DNA of 64,000 bases. It comes from Bacillus sp. Marseille-P3661 (GTDB taxonomy: Bacteria; Bacillota; Bacilli; Bacillales; Bacillaceae_J). Location: positions 703,303 through 767,302 of the forward strand of contig NZ_LT965953.1 of NCBI RefSeq assembly GCF_900240995.1. The letters are read 5' to 3'. Each line of letters starts with the position of its first letter. Position 1 is the first letter of the stretch. Both the position numbers and the translations under genes were made by a program. Positions 38,027 to 47,646 of this stretch are shown here, piece by piece. The notes under the pieces are model-generated. The model had not been told where the DNA came from. It saw only the letters and a program-made list of their open reading frames with translations, and did not search any database.

Positions 38027-39785
38027 GTTTAAAACGAAGATAATTTTTTCGCTATCTTTCTTAATATTAACCGTGTTAGTTGCACTTGGTTTTTTACTTG
38101 GGCAGCTATTTAAAAATTTTTACATTAACACATTTGAAGAAAGAATGGATAAAGAAGCAAATCTAATTATTTCTCTAATTGCTAATGAAGATATCCGTCA
38201 AAATACGGTTGATCAAATAATAAAAGAGGTTAGTGCTAGTTTAGATGCAGGTGTCACGATCGTTTTACCAGACGGTAAAAGTGTGGTGGAGTCTAATGAG
38301 GCTTTGGAACTGGATAACATTTTAGCTGATATCCCTGAGCTAGAAGGAATGTTAATACAGAAACAAACTAATTTTGAAGGGTTTCATGTACTGAATGAAA
38401 AGACAGGGATTTTCCATTATGTGATACCTTTCCGTGTCCAAAACGAGTTTAAAGGGTATTTAATTCTCACATTATCAGTTGATCCACTAAAGAATATTAA
38501 TCAGATTATATGGGGGTTACTAATAACCAGCTTTGCAATTGCTTTTATCTTAATTTTAATGCTCGGATTAAGAATAACTAGTGAATATACAAAACCGATT
38601 GAATCAGCAACTAGGGTGGCGAGGGAATTAGCGAAAGGTAATTATAAAGCGCGAACTTACGAAGACCGAGCAGTTGAAACAGGCATGTTAAGTCAATCTA
38701 TTAATATTCTGGCTCGAAATTTACAACAAATGACTGCAGCTCAGGAAATGCAACAGGATCGTCTCCGGACGCTAATTGAAAGTATGGGTAGTGGCCTAAT
38801 ACTGATTGATGGAAAAGGATATATCAATCTTGTAAATAAATTTTACCTAGAGACTTTTGACGTTAAACCAGAAGAATATCTTTATCGATTATATTATGAC
38901 GCATTCACACATCAAGAAATAATTGAACTCGTAGAAACCATCTTTATAACTGAAAATGCAATCAGGAAACAAATAAAGGTACCAATAAGAATCGAAAGAA
39001 AAAACTTTGAGGTTTATGGTGCACCTATAATAGGGATCAACGAAGAATGGAAAGGTGTTGTCCTAGTTTTTCATGATATAACTGAATTAAAACGACTTGA
39101 AAGTATCCGAAATGACTTTGTTGCAAATGTATCACATGAATTAAAAACACCAATGACTTCAATCAAAGGCTTTTCAGAAACATTGCTTGATGGGGCGGCA
39201 GAAGAACCTGAATTACGAGAATATTTTCTTGGGATTATCCTAAAAGAAACAGATCGACTTCAAAGCTTAGTCAATGATTTATTAGACTTATCAAAGATCG
39301 AGCAAGAAGGTTTTAAACTAAATCTTAGTGTTATAGATATTTCTGAAATTGTGAGAGACGTCGTAATTATTCTGGAATCAATTGCGGAAGAGAAGGAAAT
39401 TTCATTAATATCTAATGTTGAAACAGAACAATTATTTATTTTTGCAGATCAACATCGAATCAAACAAATACTAATTAATTTAATAAACAATGCAATTAAT
39501 TATACACCACCTGAAGGCAGTATCGAAGTTTTTGTCTTGAATCTAGAAAATGAAATTAAAATTTCTATTGTTGATACAGGAATAGGTATTGCCAAGGAAC
39601 ATATATCAAGAATCTTTGAACGTTTTTATCGCGTTGATAAAGCACGCAGTCGTAATTCTGGCGGCACTGGTCTTGGGCTAGCTATTGTTAAACATTTAGT
39701 TGAAGCTCACCAAGGTCGCATTGAAGTAGAAAGTGAAATCGGAAAAGGCACTACATTTTCGGTTATACTCCCTAAATATAACTAA
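38019..39785 (+). CDS. phoR: Sensor histidine kinase PhoR
   Basis: PhoR is the membrane partner of PhoP. The 588-residue protein has TM1 (about 8-30), an extracytoplasmic PAS-like domain, TM2 (about 165-190) and HAMP (190-245). A PAS domain follows (about 248-350), then HisKA with phospho-acceptor His near residue 373 (NVSHELKTPMTSIKGF), and HATPase with NNAINYTP, DTGIGIAKEH and GGTGLGLAIVK. It overlaps phoP by eight bases, so the two are translated together. A terminator follows after about 100 bases. Confidence 0.94.
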   Translation: MSEFKTKIIFSLSFLILTVLVALGFLLGQLFKNFYINTFEERMDKEANLIISLIANEDIRQNTVDQIIKEVSASLDAGVTIVLPDGKSVVESNEALELDNILADIPELEGMLIQKQTNFEGFHVLNEKTGIFHYVIPFRVQNEFKGYLILTLSVDPLKNINQIIWGLLITSFAIAFILILMLGLRITSEYTKPIESATRVARELAKGNYKARTYEDRAVETGMLSQSINILARNLQQMTAAQEMQQDRLRTLIESMGSGLILIDGKGYINLVNKFYLETFDVKPEEYLYRLYYDAFTHQEIIELVETIFITENAIRKQIKVPIRIERKNFEVYGAPIIGINEEWKGVVLVFHDITELKRLESIRNDFVANVSHELKTPMTSIKGFSETLLDGAAEEPELREYFLGIILKETDRLQSLVNDLLDLSKIEQEGFKLNLSVIDISEIVRDVVIILESIAEEKEISLISNVETEQLFIFADQHRIKQILINLINNAINYTPPEGSIEVFVLNLENEIKISIVDTGIGIAKEHISRIFERFYRVDKARSRNSGGTGLGLAIVKHLVEAHQGRIEVESEIGKGTTFSVILPKYN

Positions 39786-40108
39786 ACAATATTTTAACAA
39801 TTGTCTAACAAAGGCTTAATACTAGCTTGATACATTATATGGGAAGACCCCTTCATCTATATACCAATCATTGATTGGGGCGAGAGATATTATTTGCTCT
39901 CGTCTTTTTTTTTATACTTTCAGTGTTATCCATTATCTATTAATAAATAAGTAAACTTAGTGTATGATTAAGTAAATAAACTAAATAATTTGAAACTTTC
40001 GCAATATTTATTCGTATTTGATAATAACATGCTAATTACTTTGTTATTAAGCAAGGGAGACTTATTTATATGTATTAGGTAAATATATAATAGAGGGGGT
40101 TGTTTAAG
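39786..40108. other. phoR-hflK intergenic region
   Basis: No gene is seen. It contains the phoR terminator (listed separately) and an 8-base inverted repeat TAATAACA/TGTTATTA at 40022-40049 within 80 bases of hflK. The rest is plain AT-rich sequence that presumably holds the hflKC promoter. Confidence 0.5.
39879..39913 (+). terminator. Terminator after phoPR
   Basis: GGCGAGAG (39879-39886) pairs with CTCTCGTC (39897-39904; one wobble), followed by nine Ts. Confidence 0.9.
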
Positions 40109-41089
40109 GTGATCAGTTTGAGAAGAATTTATGTTACTAGTGGATTAGTACTCTTAATTTTAGTCCTTGGCATTACAGCGTTAACCAGTTGGTATACAGT
40201 TGATGAATCTGAACAAGCTGTTATTCTTACTTTTGGTGAATTAGAAGAAGGGATTATGGAGCCAGGTTTGCATTTTAAAATGCCATGGCCTATTCAAGAG
40301 GTTAGAAAAACATCTAAGGAAACATATAGCTTACAATTTGGGTACCGTGAAGAAAACGGAGAAGTAGTTGAAGAAATTGAGCAAGATACAAGAATGATAA
40401 CTGGAGATGAAAATATTGTTCTTGCAGATTTAGTTGTACAATGGAAAATTACAAATCCAGGTAAATTTTTATATAACTCGGTTGACCCCGAGAATATTCT
40501 TTATAACGCGACGTCTGCTTCCCTTAGAGGTGTTATCGGAAGTTCAACTATTGATTCGGTACTCACATCTGGAAAAGCAGAGGTTGAAGCTAGTGTTCGT
40601 GAACATTTAACTGCATTAATGGAAGATTATGATATCGGAATTTCAATTATGGCGGTTAAACTCCAAGATGTTGAGTTGCCAAATGAGGCAGTCCGGAAAG
40701 CATTCACGCAGGTTACAGATGCGCGTGAAATGATGAATACAAAAATAAATGAGGCAAATAAATATTCAAATAAACGAACAGAAGAAGCAGAAGGGGAAAA
40801 GGATGCACTTATTTTTAAAGCTCAAGGGGATCGCGCTGCTAGGATTGAAATTGCAAGAGGAGATGTAGCTATCTTCAATGCATTATATAATGAATACAAA
40901 AATCAGCCCGATATTACTAGAAAGCGGTTAGTGCTTGAAACGTTAGACCAGGTATTACCAAACGCTGATATCTATATTATGAATGATGATGGTGGTACAT
41001 TAAAATATTTACCGTTACGGCCGATAGAATCCGCTAATTCATTACCGAAACCAGCAACAAACCAAGAAGGGAGTGCTAAGAATGAGTGA
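40109..41089 (+). CDS. hflK: FtsH protease modulator HflK (SPFH/prohibitin family)
   Basis: The 326-residue protein has an N-terminal membrane anchor (about residues 9-28), then the SPFH/prohibitin domain (VDESEQAVILTFGELEEG...PGLHFKMPWPIQEV). A helical region rich in Ala/Glu follows from about residue 200 (EANKYSNKRTEEAEGEKD). In E. coli HflK and HflC form a membrane complex that restrains FtsH. The GTG at 40109 lies ten bases after GAGGGGG; the TTG at 40100 touches that site. It overlaps hflC by eight bases. Confidence 0.88.
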   Translation: MISLRRIYVTSGLVLLILVLGITALTSWYTVDESEQAVILTFGELEEGIMEPGLHFKMPWPIQEVRKTSKETYSLQFGYREENGEVVEEIEQDTRMITGDENIVLADLVVQWKITNPGKFLYNSVDPENILYNATSASLRGVIGSSTIDSVLTSGKAEVEASVREHLTALMEDYDIGISIMAVKLQDVELPNEAVRKAFTQVTDAREMMNTKINEANKYSNKRTEEAEGEKDALIFKAQGDRAARIEIARGDVAIFNALYNEYKNQPDITRKRLVLETLDQVLPNADIYIMNDDGGTLKYLPLRPIESANSLPKPATNQEGSAKNE

Positions 41090-42017
41090 TGGTAAAATTG
41101 TTGATATGAATGAACTGAAAAATAAGAATATCGAGTGGAAAAAATTCACTCGCCTTGGGATTAGTATCATCATACTTTTAATCATTCTTGGCATTATTTT
41201 TAGCAACCTTTTTATCGTAAAAGAAGGAGAATATAAGGTTATTCGTCAATTTGGGGAAGTTGTAAAAATTATTGATAAGCCAGGCTTGAATTTCAAAATC
41301 CCGTTTATCCAAACAGCACAAACACTGCCAAAATATCAGATGGTATTTGACGTAGAAAAAGCAGAAATAAACACAAAGGATAAAAAGAGGGTTATTATTG
41401 ATAATTATGCAGTTTGGAAAATTGCTGATCCTAAACTAATGATTTCAAATTTACGCTCAGTTGAAAATGCAGAAGCAAAAATGGGTGAATTTATATTTTC
41501 GACTGTTCGAACAGAACTAGGACAATTAAATTATGATGAAATTATTGATGAAGAAAATTCTAGCCGTGGAAATTTAAATGTAACCATTACTGATCAAGTT
41601 AATGACCTAATGAAACGAGATAATTATGGAATAGTCGTCATTGATGTTAGGATTAAAAAAACAGATCTCCCCCCAGAAAATGAGGAGTCTGTTTACAAGC
41701 GAATGATTTCAGAGCGTGAATCAACAGCCCAGGAATATTTGTCGATGGGTGATGCCGAAAAAAACCGAATCATTGCCAATACAGACCGTGAAGTAAAGGA
41801 ACTTCTTGCTAAGGCGCAAGCCGATGCTGAAAAAATAAGAGCTGAAGGTGAACAAGAAGCAGCTAAAATTTATAATGAATCTTTCAGTCAAGATCCAGAA
41901 TTTTATAACTTGTTTCGGACATTAGAATCTTATAAGAAAACGATAAATGGAGAAACGGTTATTATCTTACCGGCTGATTCACCATACGCAAGGTTATTAA
42001 TGGGATATGTTGAATAA
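41082..42017 (+). CDS. hflC: FtsH protease modulator HflC (SPFH/prohibitin family)
   Basis: The 311-residue partner of HflK has a membrane helix at about residues 25-45, the SPFH core (VKEGEYKVIRQFGEVVKI...PGLNFKIPFIQTAQTLPK) and a coiled, charged region at about 215-265 (RESTAQEYLSMGDAEKNRI; DAEKIRAEGEQEAAKIY). The HflC-type DPEFYNLFRTLESY motif precedes the C-terminus, as in HflC but not HflK. The ATG at 41082 follows AAGGGAG and overlaps the hflK stop. The pair is not at this locus in B. subtilis. Confidence 0.9.
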   Translation: MSDGKIVDMNELKNKNIEWKKFTRLGISIIILLIILGIIFSNLFIVKEGEYKVIRQFGEVVKIIDKPGLNFKIPFIQTAQTLPKYQMVFDVEKAEINTKDKKRVIIDNYAVWKIADPKLMISNLRSVENAEAKMGEFIFSTVRTELGQLNYDEIIDEENSSRGNLNVTITDQVNDLMKRDNYGIVVIDVRIKKTDLPPENEESVYKRMISERESTAQEYLSMGDAEKNRIIANTDREVKELLAKAQADAEKIRAEGEQEAAKIYNESFSQDPEFYNLFRTLESYKKTINGETVIILPADSPYARLLMGYVE

Positions 42018-42345
42018 GTAAATCAAATACGTCTGTTTTCTTTTTCACTAACTATTATACTTCCATTAAAGGGTCTGCCCGCTGATGTTGGTACCTAAAG
42101 GTATGACCCTTTGGGCCCTTGAACCATCCTAGGGGCAGTTAAGCCATTATTGTGTTTTCGGCCATTACTCGGAGCACTGTAGGGTTTTACTGCCCCTTAA
42201 TGTGGGGTAGAATATAGGAAGAAAAAAAGAAAATGGACTTTTTTTATTTTTGGCTGTTTTAAAGTTGCCTGTTGATTTCCACTTAAGGCACTTTCGTTTC
42301 TCAAAATTAAGGTTGTAGGTTGAATTAGGGAGGATAAATACATAT
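42018..42345. other. hflC-polA intergenic region with structured GC-rich core
   Basis: No gene is supported. Positions 42060-42200 are richer in G and C than the flanks. They hold an AAAGGGTC (42068-42075)/GACCCTTT (42105-42112) hairpin with inner TACC/GGTA, and AGGGGCAGT (42131-42139) complementary to ACTGCCCCT (42189-42197). The same GGGGCAG could also pair with CTGCCC at 42075-42080, so two exclusive folds are possible. A real ribosome binding site and ATG for polA come 130 bases later. Confidence 0.5.
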
Positions 42346-44985
42346 ATGAGTAATAATAAAAAGGTTGTTTTAATAGATGGTAATAGTCTAGCGTATCGTG
42401 CGTTTTTTGCATTACCATTACTTAATAATGATAAAGGTGTTTTCACGAATGCAGTCTACGGGTTTACGATGATTTTAATGAAGGTCCTCGAGGAAGAAGA
42501 TCCTTCACATATATTGGTTGCTTTTGATGCAGGTAAAACAACATTCCGTCATAAAACCTTCACGGAATATAAAGGTGGCCGCGAAAAAACCCCTTCAGAA
42601 TTATCAGAACAATTTCCATTTATTCGTGAAATGTTGGATGCGTTTGATATTCCAAGATATGAACTCGATCAATATGAAGCGGATGACATTATTGGTACGC
42701 TTGCAAAACAAGCTGAAAAAGAAAACTTTGAAGTAAAGATTATTTCGGGGGATAAGGACCTATTGCAGCTTGTTTCAGATCATGTGACAGTATTACATAC
42801 AAAAAAGGGCATTACAGATGTTGATACATATAACCTTGAATTTCTAAAAGAAAAATATAACCTTTCCCCGAAACAAATTATTGATATGAAGGGTTTAATG
42901 GGGGATGCTTCGGACAATATTCCTGGCGTACCTGGTGTGGGAGAAAAGACGGCTATTAAATTGTTAAATCAGTTTGGTTCGTTAGAGACTACATTAGAAT
43001 CTATCGAGCAAGTTAGTGGGAAAAAGCTGCAAGAAAAATTATTAGAGAACAAACAACAAGCAATCATGTCAAAGGAATTAGCGACTATTAATTGCGAGGC
43101 ACCAATCAATATTACGTTAAGGGACATCTCTCGTAAAGATTTTTCTAAAGAAAAAGTTATCCCTATTTTTAAAGACTTAGGATTTAATTCATTGTTAGAA
43201 AGAATAGGGGTTTCAGAGGATGGCGCTATAGCAGAGCAATTAAAAGATATTTCCTTTGAAATTGTAAAGGATATTAATAATGATCACCTCGCAAGTAGTG
43301 CTGCTTTAGTTGTGGAAACATTAGAAGAAAATTACCATGAAACTGAAATAATAGGCTTTTCGATTGTTAATGGAAACGGGAATTACTTTATACCAAGCGA
43401 GATAGCATTAGCTTCTCAGACATTTAAAGAGTGGTTGGAAGATGAGCAATTATCTAAATATGTTTTCAATGCAAAGCAATCCATAGTTTCACTTGGGTGG
43501 AAGGGAATTCATTTGCGCGGCATAAAGTTTGATTTATTAATTGGGTCATATATATTAAACCCAGGAGAAACTAATGTTGAAATTGCAGATGTTACTAAAC
43601 AAAACCATTACCATAATGTACAAACAGATGAAGTGGTTTATGGTAAAGGCGCAAAACGAAAAATACCAGGACAAGACCAGCTGGCAGATCATCTGGTCAG
43701 AAAAGCTATTGCGATTCATGAATTAAAAGAAAAGATAACTGAAGATTTAAAGGCTAACGATCAGTACGAATTGTTTATTAAACTTGAATTGCCACTTTCT
43801 CTAATATTAAGTGAAATGGAATTAACTGGTGTAAAGGTTGACGTCAATCGTCTTCGCGAAATGGGCGAAGAACTAAATCGGCAATTAATCGAGATTGAAC
43901 AAAACATTTATCAATTAGCTGGGGAGGCATTTAATATCAACTCTCCCAAGCAATTAGGTGTAATTTTATTTGATAAGCTACAATTACCGGTAATTAAAAA
44001 GACAAAAACAGGTTATTCTACGTCAGCAGAAGTATTGGAAAAGCTTGAAAATAAGCATGAAATAATTAGATTAATATTACACTATCGACAATTGGGCAAA
44101 TTAAATTCAACATATATAGAAGGTTTATTAAAGGTTGTCCACGAAGACACAAATAAAATTCATACTCGATTTAATCAAGCATTAACACAAACCGGAAGAT
44201 TAAGCTCAACGGAGCCTAATCTTCAAAATATCCCAATTAGAATGGAGGAAGGTAAAAAGATTCGGCAAGCATTTATTCCATCAGAGAAAGACTGGGTTAT
44301 ATTTGCAGCCGATTATTCTCAAATTGAGTTAAGGGTTATGGCACATATCGCAAAAGATGATAAATTAATGGAAGCGTTTATAGAGGATAAAGATATTCAT
44401 ACAAAAACAGCAATGGATGTCTTTCACGTAAAGGAAGAAGAAGTTACCTCTAATATGAGAAGGCAAGCAAAAGCGGTGAATTTTGGGATTATTTATGGTA
44501 TTAGTGAATTTGGGTTATCCCAAAACTTGGGGATTACTAGAAAGGAAGCGGGTAATTTTATTGAAACATATCTGAGAAGTTTTCCCGGTGTTAAACAATA
44601 TATGGAAGATATTGTACAATCAGCTAGAGAAAAAGGATATGTAACAACATTATTACAACGTCGTAGATATATACCTGATATAACTAGTCGCAATTTTAAT
44701 ATTAGAAGCTTTGCCGAGCGCACAGCAATGAACACTCCAATTCAAGGAAGTGCAGCAGATATTATAAAAAAAGCAATGATCGATATGGCTGCTAGACTTG
44801 AAAAAGAAGGATTAAAAACGAAGTTACTTTTACAAGTTCACGATGAACTAATATTCGAGGCGCCACAATCGGAAATTGAAATATTAAAACAAATCGTACC
44901 AGAGGTTATGGAAAATGCGGTTCAACTAGATGTGCCGTTAAAAGTTGACTACTGCTATGGACCGACATGGTTTGATGCAAAGTAG
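42346..44985 (+). CDS. polA: DNA polymerase I
   Basis: PolA fills gaps and removes RNA primers. The 879-residue protein has an N-terminal 5' nuclease (residues 1-290; FDAGKTTFRH, GDKDLLQLV, GDASDNIPGVPGVGEKTA). A degenerate 3'-5' exonuclease-like domain (about 300-470) lacks the D-x-E motif (VETL at that place), as in other Bacillus PolA. The polymerase domain has AADYSQIELRVMAHIA, RRQAKAVNFGIIYG and VHDEL. The ATG follows AGGGAGGAT. mutM starts nine bases after its stop, so polA-mutM-coaE form an operon. Confidence 0.97.
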   Translation: MSNNKKVVLIDGNSLAYRAFFALPLLNNDKGVFTNAVYGFTMILMKVLEEEDPSHILVAFDAGKTTFRHKTFTEYKGGREKTPSELSEQFPFIREMLDAFDIPRYELDQYEADDIIGTLAKQAEKENFEVKIISGDKDLLQLVSDHVTVLHTKKGITDVDTYNLEFLKEKYNLSPKQIIDMKGLMGDASDNIPGVPGVGEKTAIKLLNQFGSLETTLESIEQVSGKKLQEKLLENKQQAIMSKELATINCEAPINITLRDISRKDFSKEKVIPIFKDLGFNSLLERIGVSEDGAIAEQLKDISFEIVKDINNDHLASSAALVVETLEENYHETEIIGFSIVNGNGNYFIPSEIALASQTFKEWLEDEQLSKYVFNAKQSIVSLGWKGIHLRGIKFDLLIGSYILNPGETNVEIADVTKQNHYHNVQTDEVVYGKGAKRKIPGQDQLADHLVRKAIAIHELKEKITEDLKANDQYELFIKLELPLSLILSEMELTGVKVDVNRLREMGEELNRQLIEIEQNIYQLAGEAFNINSPKQLGVILFDKLQLPVIKKTKTGYSTSAEVLEKLENKHEIIRLILHYRQLGKLNSTYIEGLLKVVHEDTNKIHTRFNQALTQTGRLSSTEPNLQNIPIRMEEGKKIRQAFIPSEKDWVIFAADYSQIELRVMAHIAKDDKLMEAFIEDKDIHTKTAMDVFHVKEEEVTSNMRRQAKAVNFGIIYGISEFGLSQNLGITRKEAGNFIETYLRSFPGVKQYMEDIVQSAREKGYVTTLLQRRRYIPDITSRNFNIRSFAERTAMNTPIQGSAADIIKKAMIDMAARLEKEGLKTKLLLQVHDELIFEAPQSEIEILKQIVPEVMENAVQLDVPLKVDYCYGPTWFDAK

Positions 44986-44994
44986 GAGGATACA

Positions 44995-45819
44995 ATGCCG
45001 GAATTACCTGAAGTTGAAACTGTTCGACGGACATTATCTGAGCTAGTAATCGGAAAAACTATAGATGTTGTAGAAGTACACTGGCCGAAAATCATTAAGA
45101 AACCAGATGATATTCAAGAATTTCAATTACTATTAAAAGGTCAAACCATTAATAGTATTGAAAGACGGGGAAAATTTATTAAATTTATTTTAGATGATTT
45201 TACACTTGTCTCCCATTTGAGGATGGAAGGAAGATATGGTCTTTATTCTCAAGATGAACCATTTGATAAACACACGCATGTATTCTTCAAGTTTACAGAT
45301 CGAACTGAGCTTCGCTATCGAGACGTTCGTAAATTTGGGACTATGCATTTATTTATAAAAGGTAATGAGGAGAAGGAGCTACCCTTGTCACAATTAGGGG
45401 TAGAACCTTTTTCTGACCACTTCACAATAAAATATTTGAAAGACCGCTTAAATAAAACTGAACGAAAAGTTAAAGTTGCACTTTTAGATCAGAAAATTGT
45501 GGTTGGCCTAGGTAATATTTATGTAGATGAAGCATTATTTCGGTCAGGAGTTCATCCAGAACGCTCGGCAAAAGAGTTGAGTGAAATGGAGATTGAGCGC
45601 CTCCATCATGAAATTATTGCAACATTAGAGGAGGCTGTTAATAAAGGCGGAAGTACAATTCGCTCCTATGTGAATACACAAGGGGAAATTGGAATGTTTC
45701 AGTTAGAATTGTTTGTTTATAGTAGGAATGGTGAACCATGTAAAAAGTGTGGAGGAATTATTGAAAAGATGATCGTAGGTGGAAGGGGTACACATTATTG
45801 TCCGAACTGCCAAAAATGA
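44995..45819 (+). CDS. mutM: Formamidopyrimidine-DNA glycosylase
   Basis: MutM removes 8-oxoguanine and formamidopyrimidines from DNA and cuts the strand. The 274-residue protein has the catalytic MPELPEVETVRR N-terminus (Pro as nucleophile after Met removal), a conserved Lys in the beta-hairpin region (RGKFIKF), the helix-two-turn-helix with VVGLGNIYVDEALF, and a C-terminal zinc finger (CKKCGG...HYCPNC). The ATG follows TAGGAGGAT. It lies between polA and coaE; the B. subtilis neighbour ytaF is missing here. Confidence 0.97.
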   Translation: MPELPEVETVRRTLSELVIGKTIDVVEVHWPKIIKKPDDIQEFQLLLKGQTINSIERRGKFIKFILDDFTLVSHLRMEGRYGLYSQDEPFDKHTHVFFKFTDRTELRYRDVRKFGTMHLFIKGNEEKELPLSQLGVEPFSDHFTIKYLKDRLNKTERKVKVALLDQKIVVGLGNIYVDEALFRSGVHPERSAKELSEMEIERLHHEIIATLEEAVNKGGSTIRSYVNTQGEIGMFQLELFVYSRNGEPCKKCGGIIEKMIVGGRGTHYCPNCQK

Positions 45820-45830
45820 GGTGAGATTAA

Positions 45831-46430
45831 ATGACGCTTGTAGTAGGACTAACGGGTGGTATAGCAAGTGGTAAAAGTACTGTTTCCAAAATGTTAGTGA
45901 ATTATGGTTTTCCAATTATTGATGCTGACGTTGTCTCAAGAGAGGTTGTAGAAGTTGGGGAACCTGCATATGAAAAAATTGTAGAAACGTTTGGAAAAGA
46001 AATCCTCTCGGAGAACTTAAAAATAAATAGGCCAAAGCTGGGTGCGATTATTTTTAATGATGAGCAAAAAAGAATGCAATTAAACCACATTGTTCATCCT
46101 GCTGTTCGACAAAAAATGAATGAACTAAAAATGAACTATATAAATAACGGAGAAAAAGTAGTTATTCTAGACATCCCATTATTATTCGAAAGTAAGCTTA
46201 CACATCTTGTAGAGAAAACACTTTTAATATATGTGGATGATACAATTCAACTTCAACGTTTAATGGCTAGGAATAATTTAACTGAGCAAGAGGCTTTGGC
46301 AAGAATTCGTTCACAGATGCCGTTAGAAGATAAGATTAGACTTGCTGATGAAGTTATTAATAATAACGGAACCATTGAGGAAACAGCCAAACAGTTGGAA
46401 TTAATATTAAAAAACTGGGAAGTAATATAA
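45831..46430 (+). CDS. coaE: Dephospho-CoA kinase
   Basis: CoaE performs the last step of coenzyme A synthesis, phosphorylating the ribose 3'-hydroxyl. The 199-residue P-loop protein has GLTGGIASGKST at 6-17, DADVVSREVV near 33, a lid region, and DIPLLFES near residue 105. The ATG is 11 bases after the mutM stop with AGGTGAG between, so it is translated from the polA operon. Confidence 0.95.
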   Translation: MTLVVGLTGGIASGKSTVSKMLVNYGFPIIDADVVSREVVEVGEPAYEKIVETFGKEILSENLKINRPKLGAIIFNDEQKRMQLNHIVHPAVRQKMNELKMNYINNGEKVVILDIPLLFESKLTHLVEKTLLIYVDDTIQLQRLMARNNLTEQEALARIRSQMPLEDKIRLADEVINNNGTIEETAKQLELILKNWEVI

Positions 46431-46506
46431 CACATTTGAGGACTAAAAAAAATAGTTAATAAATTTTTAAGAATTTGGGCAATAGTTTAACCATTTTCAC
46501 AGTATT

Positions 46507-46549
46507 TATGTTATACTAATTTTACAAATCAGATAAAAAGTATAACATA
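46507..46549 (+). promoter_or_regulatory. Inverted pair of CcpN-like operators upstream of gapB
   Basis: TATGTTATACT (46507-46517) and its exact inverse AGTATAACATA (46539-46549) lie 20-60 bases before gapB. Both fit the CcpN box as I recall it (TRTGHYATAYW). The first overlaps a TATACT that is a likely -10 element. CcpN represses gapB in B. subtilis under glycolytic conditions, which fits the position. Confidence 0.6.
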
Positions 46550-46569
46550 ATCCGAAAGGAGACAATACG

Positions 46570-47601
46570 GTGAAGGCTAGAGTGGCGATTAACAGTTTTG
46601 GGAGAATTGGGAGAATGTTTTTTAGAAGTGCTATTAAGGAGGATGCATTTGAAATTGTAGCTTTAAATGCAAGCTATCCAGCTGAAACGTTAGCACATAT
46701 GCTTAAGTATGACAGTGTACATGGGAAATTCAATGGCACAGTTGAAATTGAAAACAATGCTTTGATTGTTGATGGTAAACGCATTCAGTTATTAGACCAA
46801 CGTGATCCTAAGCTTCTTCCTTGGAAGGAGTTAAACATAGATATAGTTATTGAAGCAACTGGAAAATTCAATTCTAAAGAAAAGGCAAGTGCACATATCG
46901 ATGCAGGAGCAAAAAAGGTTATTATTACTGCACCAGCTAAAAATGAAGATATCACAATTGTAATGGGTGTAAATGATGAAAAGTATGACCACAACATTCA
47001 TCATGTTATTTCAAATGCATCTTGTACAACAAATTGCTTAGCACCTGTTGTTAAAGTGCTAAATGATCAGTTTGGAATTGAAAACGGATTAATGACTACC
47101 GTTCATGCTTATACAAATGATCAACGAAATGTTGATAATCCTCATAAAGATTTACGTCGTGCCCGTGGATGCGCGCAATCGATCATTCCGACGTCAACAG
47201 GTGCAGCTAAAGCACTATCTTTGGTATTGCCAGAAATGGCTGGAAAATTACATGGTATGGCATTACGTGTACCAACACCTAATGTATCATTAGTTGACCT
47301 TGTTGTAGATCTTAATAAAGAAGTTACTGTAGATGAAGTTAATGCTGCATTCCGTAAAGCGTCCGAAGGTGAAATGAAGGGGATCTTAGGCATCACAGCC
47401 GAACCATTAGTTTCAATTGATTTTACAACAGATGCACGATCTGCGATCATTGATGAGCTTTCAACAATGGTGATTGGCCAAAAGAAAGTTAAAGTGCTTG
47501 CATGGTATGACAACGAATGGGGTTACTCGAATCGTGTTGTAGACCTTGCCAAACTTGTAGCTGCTGGAATTGAAAAAGAAGCAGAGGTTGTTGTTTCTTA
47601 G
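46570..47601 (+). CDS. gapB: NADP-dependent glyceraldehyde-3-phosphate dehydrogenase GapB (gluconeogenic)
   Basis: GapB runs in the gluconeogenic direction, converting 1,3-bisphosphoglycerate to glyceraldehyde 3-phosphate. The 343-residue protein has NSFGRIGRMFFRSA near the start, catalytic Cys152 in SNASCTTNCLAP, and NEWGYSNRV. After the second strand it reads ALNASYPAETLAHMLKYDS where NAD-specific enzymes carry an Asp, agreeing with NADP preference. The start is GTG after GAAAGGAG. Upstream CcpN-like boxes fit repression by glucose. A terminator follows. Confidence 0.95.
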   Translation: MKARVAINSFGRIGRMFFRSAIKEDAFEIVALNASYPAETLAHMLKYDSVHGKFNGTVEIENNALIVDGKRIQLLDQRDPKLLPWKELNIDIVIEATGKFNSKEKASAHIDAGAKKVIITAPAKNEDITIVMGVNDEKYDHNIHHVISNASCTTNCLAPVVKVLNDQFGIENGLMTTVHAYTNDQRNVDNPHKDLRRARGCAQSIIPTSTGAAKALSLVLPEMAGKLHGMALRVPTPNVSLVDLVVDLNKEVTVDEVNAAFRKASEGEMKGILGITAEPLVSIDFTTDARSAIIDELSTMVIGQKKVKVLAWYDNEWGYSNRVVDLAKLVAAGIEKEAEVVVS

Positions 47602-47614
47602 AAGTATAAGAGAA

Positions 47615-47646
47615 ACAGAGAGTTATAGCTAACTCTCTGTTTTTTT
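47615..47646 (+). terminator. Terminator after gapB
   Basis: ACAGAGAGTTA (47615-47625) pairs perfectly with TAACTCTCTGT (47630-47640), followed by six more Ts. Confidence 0.93.

Noticed and set aside
42165-42446. Two overlapping minus-strand ORFs upstream of polA
   Set aside because: They run into the 5' end of polA on the opposite strand, lack ribosome binding sites and do not resemble known proteins.
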